A stretch of 9,825 nt of DNA from Nitrospinota bacterium (GTDB lineage: Bacteria; Nitrospinota; Nitrospinia; JACRGO01). This document shows positions 1 to 4,208 of the stretch, in pieces. The stretch lies in contig JACRGO010000041.1 of the NCBI GenBank assembly GCA_016212295.1, forward strand, positions 1 to 9,825, given 5' to 3'. Every line of letters begins with the position of its first letter. Position 1 is the first letter of the stretch. The translations under genes and the position numbers were made by a program. Below the pieces are notes generated by a model. The model worked only from the letters and a program-made list of their open reading frames with translations, was not told the DNA's origin and did not search any database.

Positions 1-15
1 AAAATATTTTTCATG

Positions 16-23
16 AAAAGGAG
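16..23 (+). promoter_or_regulatory. Shine-Dalgarno of vapB-like gene
   Basis: AAAAGGAG lies 5 nt before the ATG at 29, a strong ribosome-binding site that fixes the antitoxin start. The promoter itself must lie left of the window. Confidence 0.75.
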
Positions 24-28
24 TTCAT

Positions 29-226
29 ATGAGAGCCACTGTAACAATAGAGAAAGAAGTGTTGGACACTCTTCAAAAGGAGACAAAAACAAAGAGCAAG
101 ACCTCTGCGGTGAAAGTAGCCATTGATGAATACCTCAGGAAAAAAAAGATCGAAAAAATCAAGTCCATGAAAGGCAAACTGGAGTTTGATATGACCGCGG
201 ATGAGATCAGACATTATGAAAGGTAA
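29..226 (+). CDS. vapB: VapB-type antitoxin (ribbon-helix-helix)
   Basis: This is a 65-residue antitoxin of a type II toxin-antitoxin pair. It would bind and silence the PIN-domain RNase encoded just downstream, and it would autorepress the operon. The first ~38 residues (MRATVTIEKEVLDTLQ... to SAVKVAIDEYLRKKK) have the pattern of a ribbon-helix-helix DNA-binding fold: a short beta strand followed by two amphipathic helices. The lysine-rich, then acidic C-terminus is the usual toxin-binding tail. The length is normal for small VapB proteins. A good Shine-Dalgarno sits 5 nt before the ATG. The stop overlaps the start of the next gene (ATG at 216) by 11 nt, as expected for translational coupling in TA operons. 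Family assignment rests on pattern and context. Because the toxin is broken, the antitoxin may now be an orphan. Confidence 0.8.
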   Translation: MRATVTIEKEVLDTLQKETKTKSKTSAVKVAIDEYLRKKKIEKIKSMKGKLEFDMTADEIRHYER

Positions 227-551
227 AAGGGTTGTTATAGACACATCCGTTTGGATCGACTATTTTAAAGGGGAAAATAAATCCGTAACGGTTCAAATGG
301 ATGATATTCTTATACAGGCTGATGTCTTTGTTCCTAAGGTTATTATCGCTGAGCTGATTCAGGGAGCGAAATCTGAGAAAGAGATTTCAGTGATTGAAGG
401 GTTTTTGGATGCTTTTTTCATCATCGACCAGTCCAAAGATTCCTGGGCAAAGGCGGCCAGGCTTTCCTTTGCAATGAAACGAAAAGGCGCTACCGTATAG
501 TATTGACATATTCATTCTGCAATACCATCTATTTCGAATGAAATAATCAAT
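216..551 (+). pseudogene. vapC: VapC-type PIN-domain toxin, frameshifted and C-terminally truncated
   Basis: The intact frame runs from the ATG at 216 to a TAG at 498-500, giving 94 residues; VapC toxins are usually about 130-140. The N-terminal PIN motif VIDTSVWIDYFKGE (acidic Asp9) and the central motif KVIIAELIQGAKS (Glu46) are present. The third conserved acidic motif, normally (S/T)xDxLIA, is absent from this frame. Just after the stop, in a shifted frame from 499, the sequence reads SIDIFIL, which matches that motif. A frameshift near 495-498 therefore broke the gene. The shifted frame runs only to a TAA at 549-551 and does not resemble the rest of a PIN domain, so the C-terminal strand and helix are lost as well. 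The start at 216 is preferred over 201 because it gives the usual small overlap with vapB and begins MKGKRVVIDT, like other VapC proteins. The product should lack RNase activity. A sequencing error could explain the frameshift but not the missing end. Confidence 0.75.
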
Positions 552-579
552 TTATGTGTAGTTTCTATTATGAGATGGC

Positions 580-617
580 TAATAACTACTGACCAATGCC
601 CGCTGACTACCGCCTGG
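580..617. repeat. Degenerate 7-bp repeat tract (array 1)
   Basis: In 7-nt steps the tract reads ctaataa, ctactga, ccaatgc, ccgctga, ctaccgc, a loose CTNNTGA-like heptamer. It fills the gap between the broken toxin gene and the membrane sensor gene, and overlaps the first possible ATG (596) of the latter. It is the weakest of the five arrays in this window. It resembles the ACTGACC-type heptamer spacers found between genes in several lineages. Confidence 0.45.
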
Positions 618-631
618 CTCCGCCAATCGCC

Positions 632-1195
632 ATGAAAAAAATTTCTTCTTCCGAGATATGGGGAACCATCGTTTCTCTTGCCGGCCTGATGGTGATGGCG
701 GGGTGGGTTTGGGATGTTTCCGTTTTGAAAAGCATCCTGCCCCACTGGGTCACCATGAAATTTTCCACCGCGTTTTCCTTCTTCTTGAGCGGAATCATCC
801 TTTTCCTGCTCGCGAGATTCATGAAGGGAGAAGCCCTGGCCCAAATCCTCCTCCTTATTCCTTCCCTGGTCGTCCTTTTTCTCATGGGCACTCTTTTGCT
901 TTCAAGTTTTTCCGATATCCGGACAGGGGTGGAGGATTTATTCATGAGGGAAGCGGAAGGGGCGGCGCGGAGCGTGGCTCCGGGCAGGCCGTCGGTTGTG
1001 ACCATGGTCTGTTTTATTCTTATGTCCGTCACCGGACTGGCGGCGATGCTAGGGGCGCCGGGCCTTAAAAAAATCCTTACAGCGGCCGGGGGTGCCTTGG
1101 TCGGGTTTGGCGGCCTGGCCCTCCTCGGATACCTCCTTCAGGTCCCGGTTTTTTATTCCGCCGTGGAAGGATGGAGCAAGCCATGCTTGATTTGA
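632..1195 (+). CDS. Integral membrane sensor domain protein, probable detached N-terminal half of a sensor kinase
   Basis: A hydrophobic protein of 187 residues from the ATG at 632. An ATG at 596 is in frame but lies within the heptamer tract and adds only polar residues. Hydrophobic segments lie at about residues 10-28, 44-61, 71-91, 122-140 and 148-170. Two stretches look like an internal duplication: ILPHWVTMKFSTAFSFFLSG and GRPSVVTMVCFILMS. This layout is typical of membrane input modules in front of PAS or histidine-kinase domains, where more membrane helices and a linker would normally follow. Here the frame ends at 1195, overlapping the start of a kinase in another frame (possible starts 1171 and 1183). 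Possibilities are a split two-gene sensor, or a kinase disrupted by an internal deletion plus frameshift; I favour the latter. No clear Shine-Dalgarno precedes 632. The ligand is unknown. Confidence 0.6.
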   Translation: MKKISSSEIWGTIVSLAGLMVMAGWVWDVSVLKSILPHWVTMKFSTAFSFFLSGIILFLLARFMKGEALAQILLLIPSLVVLFLMGTLLLSSFSDIRTGVEDLFMREAEGAARSVAPGRPSVVTMVCFILMSVTGLAAMLGAPGLKKILTAAGGALVGFGGLALLGYLLQVPVFYSAVEGWSKPCLI

Positions 1196-1956
1196 AGCGG
1201 TCCAATGAGGACCTGGAACGCTTTGCCTACGTGGCCTCCCACGATCTCCAGGAGCCCTTGCGCATGGTGGTGAGCTATCTGCAACTGCTGGAGCAGCGCT
1301 ACAAGGGAAAACTCGACGTGGACGCCGACGAATTTATCGGCTTCGCAGTTGACGGCGCCAAACGGATGCAGGGTCTTATCAATGGTCTTTTGTCCCTGTC
1401 CCGGATAGCCAGCCGGGGCAAATCCTTTGTATCGGTCGACTGCGGATCCGTCCTCCGGGAAACCCTGGCGAATTTGCAAATGGGAATAGAGGAAAACGGG
1501 GCCGAGGCGACCCATGATAAACTGCCGGAGATCATGGCCGACCCTTCCCAACTCATGCAGCTCTTCCAGAACCTTATTTCCAATTCCATAAAATTTCGGG
1601 GGGAAAGTCCTCCCAAAATCCACATAAAGGCCGAAAGAATCGAAAACTCCAAAATCCGCATCCCTCAATCCGAAATAGATAAAGGTTGGCTTTTTTCCGT
1701 CCAGGACAACGGAATCGGGATTGACCCTCAATTCGCCGGCCGGATTTTCAGCGTCTTCCAACGTCTGCACGGCAAGGAATATCCGGGCGCGGGAATCGGA
1801 CTTTCCATCTGCCGGAAGATCGTGGAGCGCCACGGCGGGAAGATTTGGGTGGAGTCCGAGCCTGAAAAGGGCGCGACGTTTTACTTTACAATACCGGATG
1901 TTCGTGATTCGCGATTCGTGAATCGTGAATCGTGGAGCGGGAATCGTGGTTCGTGA
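1183..1956 (+). CDS. Histidine kinase core (HisKA-HATPase_c) without its own sensor
   Basis: Cytoplasmic kinase core that would autophosphorylate a His and pass the phosphate to a response regulator, probably the Rcp1-like protein at 3575. Counting from the alternative ATG at 1171, the motifs in order are: H-box FAYVASHDLQEPLRMV (His24), N-box LFQNLISNSIKF (Asn138), G1 DNGIGI (Asp179), G2 GAGIGLSI, and the end GKIWVESEPEKGATFYFTIP. It belongs to the phytochrome-type (Cph1-like) kinase group by H-box style. The ATG at 1183 is preferred because GGATGGAG (1169-1176) lies 6 nt upstream; at 1171 the purine run touches the start codon. Either start overlaps the upstream membrane-protein frame and leaves only a stub of the expected coiled-coil linker. 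The last ~18 residues after FTIP are encoded by the heptamer array, whose TGA ends the gene. It is paralogous to the kinase at 1989. Confidence 0.8.
   Translation: MLDLKRSNEDLERFAYVASHDLQEPLRMVVSYLQLLEQRYKGKLDVDADEFIGFAVDGAKRMQGLINGLLSLSRIASRGKSFVSVDCGSVLRETLANLQMGIEENGAEATHDKLPEIMADPSQLMQLFQNLISNSIKFRGESPPKIHIKAERIENSKIRIPQSEIDKGWLFSVQDNGIGIDPQFAGRIFSVFQRLHGKEYPGAGIGLSICRKIVERHGGKIWVESEPEKGATFYFTIPDVRDSRFVNRESWSGNRGS
1816..1898 (+). repeat. 83-bp direct repeat, copy A (kinase 3' end)
   Basis: Aligns without gaps to 3024-3106, with four mismatches counted by eye (about 95% identity). It encodes the end of the ATP-binding domain (KIVERHGG to FTIP). The rest of the two kinase genes is clearly less alike: the H-box regions differ at many silent and coding positions. 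This suggests local gene conversion or duplication of the gene end. Confidence 0.8.
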
Positions 1957-1988
1957 ATCGGGGATCGTGATTCGGGGAGCGGGGAGCA
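1899..1988. repeat. Phased 7-bp degenerate repeat array (array 2)
   Basis: Twelve consecutive 7-nt units cover 1899-1982 with no phase slip, for example gattcgc, gattcgt, gaatcgt, gaatcgt, ggagcgg, gaatcgt, ggttcgt, gaatcgg, ggatcgt, gattcgg, ggagcgg. The consensus is roughly G(A/G)(A/T)(T/G)CG(T/G). The array encodes the tail and stop codon of the preceding kinase, and its last units (GGGGAG at 1974-1979, 9 nt before ATG 1989) provide the Shine-Dalgarno of the next kinase. It resembles the 7-bp short tandemly repeated repetitive (STRR) sequences described in cyanobacteria, although the host here need not be one. Confidence 0.85.
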
Positions 1989-3119
1989 ATGATCGATTTT
2001 TTCAGAAATCTGCTGTCATCGGACTCATTCATGCCGCACGGGCATTGTTTTCTGTGGGACCCCGGAGTGTTGTGGCTTACCGTGGCGTCGGACGCCCTTA
2101 TCGCGCTCTCCTATTACGCCATCCCTCTGGTTTTGTTTTTATTCATACGGAAAAAGAAGAATCTGCCGTTTGCCTGGATGTTTTTCCTGTTCTGCGTCTT
2201 CATTCTTCTCTGCGGAACCACGCACGTTTTGGATGTATGGACCGTTTGGGACCCGGCCTATCGGCTTCTGGGTCTGGTGAAGGCCGCCACCGCCTTGGTT
2301 TCCATTGCCACGGCGGTCCTGCTCATTCCCCTTATTCCCAAGGCGCTCGCCTTGAGAAGCCCCGAGGAACTCGAGGCCAAAAACCAGGAATTGCAAAAAG
2401 AAATCGTGGAGCGCGACCGAGTGAAAAAGCTGCTCGACCAATCCAATAAAGAGCTCCAGCAGTTTGCCTATATCGCTTCCCACGATCTTCAGGAGCCCTT
2501 GCGCATGGTCTCAAGCTACGTCCAGTTGCTTCAAAAAAAATACAAGGGGAAATTGGACTCCGACGCGGACGAATACATCGAATTCGCCTCGGATGGGGCA
2601 AGGCGGATGGGCAATTTGATCAACGATTTGCTTGCCTATTCGCGTCTTGAGAGCCAAGCCAAGGAATTCCGCTTGGTTGATGGTGAAAATATATTCAGGA
2701 ATTCACTCCGCGATCTCCAGGCCGCTATCAAGGAAAGCGGAGCTGTCGTGACACACGATCCTCTTCCGCGGGTCATGGGTGATGATGTTCAATTGGAAAG
2801 TCTTTTTCAAAATCTGATTGGAAACGCGATCAAATATAGAGGAAAAAAGACGCCCCAAATACACGTTTCCGTTGAAATGAAGCCAGGGGAATGGGTTTTC
2901 TCGGTCCGCGACAACGGCATAGGGATAGACCCCGGGTATTTTGGCCGCATCTTCGTCATTTTCCAGCGCCTGCACGCGCGCCATGAATATTCCGGCACTG
3001 GCATAGGCTTGGCCGTATGCAAGAAAATCGTGGAGCGCCACGGCGGGAGGATTTGGGTGGAGTCCGAGCCTGGAAAGGGCGCTACGTTTTACTTTACAAT
3101 ACCGGAGGTTGGAGCGTGA
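1989..3119 (+). CDS. Membrane histidine kinase with ethylene-receptor-like (ETR1-type) sensor domain
   Basis: A 376-residue sensor kinase. Residues ~25-118 form three membrane segments that closely match the ethylene-binding domain of plant ETR1 and cyanobacterial SynEtr1 (Slr1212): SDALIALSYYAIPLVLF in helix 1 and FILLCGTTHVLDVWT in helix 2. The key ETR1 residues Asp25, Tyr32, Ile35, Pro36, Cys65 and His69 align with Asp35, Tyr42, Ile45, Pro46, Cys75 and His79, and the Asp-to-Cys distance (40) is identical. The Cys and His are those that hold Cu(I) in ETR1. A coiled coil (~122-158) leads directly, with no GAF or PAS, to HisKA (FAYIASHDLQEPLRM, His165), N-box (Asn279), G1 DNGIGI (Asp308) and G2 GTGIGL (336-341). 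All catalytic motifs are intact. Its neighbour at 3575 is an Rcp1-like regulator, the expected partner. Copper and ethylene binding are inferred from homology. A gene symbol is not assigned. Confidence 0.88.
   Translation: MIDFFRNLLSSDSFMPHGHCFLWDPGVLWLTVASDALIALSYYAIPLVLFLFIRKKKNLPFAWMFFLFCVFILLCGTTHVLDVWTVWDPAYRLLGLVKAATALVSIATAVLLIPLIPKALALRSPEELEAKNQELQKEIVERDRVKKLLDQSNKELQQFAYIASHDLQEPLRMVSSYVQLLQKKYKGKLDSDADEYIEFASDGARRMGNLINDLLAYSRLESQAKEFRLVDGENIFRNSLRDLQAAIKESGAVVTHDPLPRVMGDDVQLESLFQNLIGNAIKYRGKKTPQIHVSVEMKPGEWVFSVRDNGIGIDPGYFGRIFVIFQRLHARHEYSGTGIGLAVCKKIVERHGGRIWVESEPGKGATFYFTIPEVGA
3024..3106 (+). repeat. 83-bp direct repeat, copy B (kinase 3' end)
   Basis: Partner of 1816-1898 (79 of 83 positions identical by eye). 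Shortly after it, at 3115-3132, comes an exact 18-bp copy (cgtgattcggggagcggg) of the end of array 2 (1966-1983). Confidence 0.8.
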
Positions 3120-3132
3120 TTCGGGGAGCGGG
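3115..3132 (+). promoter_or_regulatory. Heptamer-derived linker carrying the Shine-Dalgarno of the next gene
   Basis: This 18-bp sequence is identical to 1966-1983, where it also precedes a start codon. GGGGAG at 3123-3128 is 6 nt before ATG 3135. The same repeat unit thus serves as ribosome-binding site for two unrelated downstream genes. It also overlaps the stop codon of the preceding kinase, so the genes are probably co-translated from one mRNA. Confidence 0.7.
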
Positions 3133-3134
3133 AA

Positions 3135-3494
3135 ATGAAGGTCAAAAGTTTTAAGGAACTGGATGTTTGGAAGAAGGGCATTGAGATTGTTGACTGGGTG
3201 TATAAAATTACGGATGATTTTCCAAGGGAAGAAAAATCCGGGCTGGCTAAGCATATGCAACGAACGGCGATTTCTATCCCCTCCAATATAGCGGAAGGAT
3301 TTGCGCGTCAACATACAAAGGAATTTATTCAGTTCTGCCATGTGGCGTTGGGTTCTTGCGCGGAACTGGAAACCCAATTAATAATAGCAAGCCGTCGAAA
3401 TTATATATCCACGGAAAATTTTAACAAGATAGAAGAATATATTGATCACACCAGCCGAATGCTTATGAATTTGATTAAAAGCTTGAAAGGATAG
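3135..3494 (+). CDS. Four-helix-bundle protein (23S rRNA IVS / S23 family)
   Basis: A 119-residue protein with the hallmarks of the four-helix-bundle family first found encoded in intervening sequences of 23S rRNA genes: N-terminal [20 protein letters not shown], the central signature [14 protein letters not shown] (~45-58), and [20 protein letters not shown] (~63-82). Length is normal and the frame is intact. Members form pentameric alpha-helical bundles and are often free-standing; their cellular role is unknown, with RNA binding suggested. The gene is not inside an rRNA gene here but between two signalling genes, in the same orientation. Its ribosome-binding site comes from the heptamer linker (GGGGAG, 6 nt before ATG). 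Its sequence is visibly more AT-rich than the flanking kinases, with more ATA and TTA codons, which suggests separate acquisition. Confidence 0.88.
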   Translation: MKVKSFKELDVWKKGIEIVDWVYKITDDFPREEKSGLAKHMQRTAISIPSNIAEGFARQHTKEFIQFCHVALGSCAELETQLIIASRRNYISTENFNKIEEYIDHTSRMLMNLIKSLKG

Positions 3495-3500
3495 GATCAC

Positions 3501-3563
3501 CCACGATCCACGAATCACGATCCACGAATCACGATCCACGAATCACGATCCACGAATCACGGA
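3501..3563. repeat. Phased 7-bp repeat array (array 3), 14-bp dimer unit
   Basis: Nine consecutive heptamers alternate between ccacgaa/ccacgat and tcacgat/tcacgga, so the apparent unit is a 14-mer (ccacgaatcacgat) repeated about four times almost perfectly. Its reverse complement reads (a)ttcgtggatcgtga..., so it belongs to the same family as array 2 but lies in the opposite orientation. It starts just after the IVS-protein stop and ends just before the Shine-Dalgarno of the response regulator. Its homogeneity suggests recent expansion. Confidence 0.85.
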
Positions 3564-3574
3564 AAGGAAAAAAC

Positions 3575-4021
3575 ATGACGCATTTTGAAAAGGCCAATCC
3601 CATTTCGATCCTGTTGGTGGAAGACAACCCCGGAGACGTCCGGCTGACCATGGAGGCCCTCAAGGAGGGCAAGGTGAACAACCGTTTGATTGTGGCCAGG
3701 GACGGAGTGGAGGCCCTTGCCATATTAAGAAAGGAGGGAGAGTTCGCCGAAGCCCCGCACCCGGATTTGATTCTCCTGGATTTGAATCTCCCTAAAAAAG
3801 ACGGACGGGAGGTATTGGCGGAAATCAAGGCCGATGAGAGGCTGAAACGAATCCCGGTGGTGGTCCTCACCACCTCCCAGGCGGAGGAGGACATTTTAAA
3901 AACCTACGATCTCCACGCCAACTGTTTTATCTCCAAGCCCGTGGATATGGACCGGTTCATTCAGGTGGTCAAGGCGACCAGCGAATTCTGGTTCACCATC
4001 GTGAAATTGCCGACGGAATGA
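3575..4021 (+). CDS. Rcp1-like single-domain response regulator
   Basis: A 148-residue stand-alone receiver domain with no output domain, resembling the Rcp1 regulators that pair with cyanobacterial phytochrome kinases. It begins [20 protein letters not shown] (acidic pocket Glu16-Asp17). The phospho-acceptor is Asp69 in [17 protein letters not shown]; the switch Thr is in VVVLTTS (99-100) and the conserved Lys is Lys121 in ISKPVD. The C-terminal [16 protein letters not shown] extension is typical of Rcp1-type proteins. AAAGGAA lies shortly before the ATG. It would receive phosphate from the two phytochrome-style kinases upstream (1183 and 1989) and act by protein contact. Partnership is inferred from gene order and kinase type. 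Confidence 0.9.
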   Translation: MTHFEKANPISILLVEDNPGDVRLTMEALKEGKVNNRLIVARDGVEALAILRKEGEFAEAPHPDLILLDLNLPKKDGREVLAEIKADERLKRIPVVVLTTSQAEEDILKTYDLHANCFISKPVDMDRFIQVVKATSEFWFTIVKLPTE

Positions 4022-4052
4022 AAATGATCGCCCTTCGGGCGGCCAAAAAAGA

Positions 4053-4080
4053 ATTCAGGAGCCAGGGTTCAGGCGTCAGG
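4053..4080 (+). repeat. 7-bp repeat array (array 4), NNTCAGG type
   Basis: Four in-phase heptamers: attcagg, agccagg, gttcagg, cgtcagg. The last three or four bases are constant and the first three vary. It lies in inverted orientation to array 5 at 4151. Confidence 0.7.
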
Positions 4081-4097
4081 GTATGAAAAAAATCTTT

Positions 4098-4135
4098 GCC
4101 GGTTCCACATGGTATCGTCTCCATGGAGCCGCCGG
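4098..4135. repeat. Imperfect inverted repeat between arrays 4 and 5
   Basis: The outer CCGG (4099-4102) pairs with CCGG (4132-4135), and ATGG (4109-4112) with CCAT (4121-4124). Short mismatched stretches separate them, and the loop is about 8 nt. It could form a stem in RNA or DNA, but there is no T-run, so it is not an intrinsic terminator. Confidence 0.4.
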
Positions 4136-4150
4136 ATGTGAAAAATTTTA

Positions 4151-4185
4151 CTGCCCCCTGATCCCTGACTCCTGCCCCCTTATAG
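4151..4185 (-). repeat. 7-bp repeat array (array 5), inverted partner of array 4
   Basis: Heptamers ctgcccc, ctgatcc, ctgactc, ctgcccc, then a degenerate cttatag. On the minus strand they read ggggcag, gagtcag, ggatcag, ggggcag, the same NNNNCAG pattern as array 4. With array 4 it frames a ~70-bp hairpin-containing core. Confidence 0.7.
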
Positions 4186-4208
4186 GGTATGATTCATAAG
4201 CGAAAAAA

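Larger units (their letters stand above)
4022..4208. other. Non-coding spacer with inverted repeat arrays and hairpins
   Basis: There is no credible gene here. It holds a short GC hairpin (4029-4041, loop TTC, no following T-run), heptamer array 4 (4053-4080), an imperfect hairpin (about 4098-4135), heptamer array 5 in inverted orientation (4151-4185), and the octamer gggtatga twice (4079-4086 and 4184-4191). No convincing promoter or Shine-Dalgarno for the following kinase was found, so that gene may depend on read-through or on an unrecognised signal. Confidence 0.6.

Noticed and set aside
503-532. Promoter (TTGACA at 503-508) for the sensor gene
   Set aside because: No acceptable -10 lies at 16-18 nt; the hexamer arises from the broken vapC reading frame.
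596-631. Start of the membrane sensor at ATG 596
   Set aside because: The added 12 residues come from the heptamer tract and a polar stretch; ATG 632 gives the usual short Lys-rich start before helix 1.
1153-1989. 278-codon minus-strand open frame across the kinase end and array 2
   Set aside because: Antisense to a kinase with full motifs. Its N-terminus is only the translated heptamer array, a repetitive peptide.
2703-3377. 224-codon minus-strand open frame
   Set aside because: Shadow of the second kinase and the IVS protein; its similarity to the shadow at 1153-1989 only reflects the duplicated kinase tail.
3501-3563. CRISPR array
   Set aside because: Units are 7 or 14 bp and contiguous, with no unique spacers and no cas genes nearby.
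4029-4041. Terminator after the response regulator
   Set aside because: The 5-bp stem with a TTC loop is followed by ccaaaaaag, not a T-run, so it lacks the feature needed for intrinsic termination.
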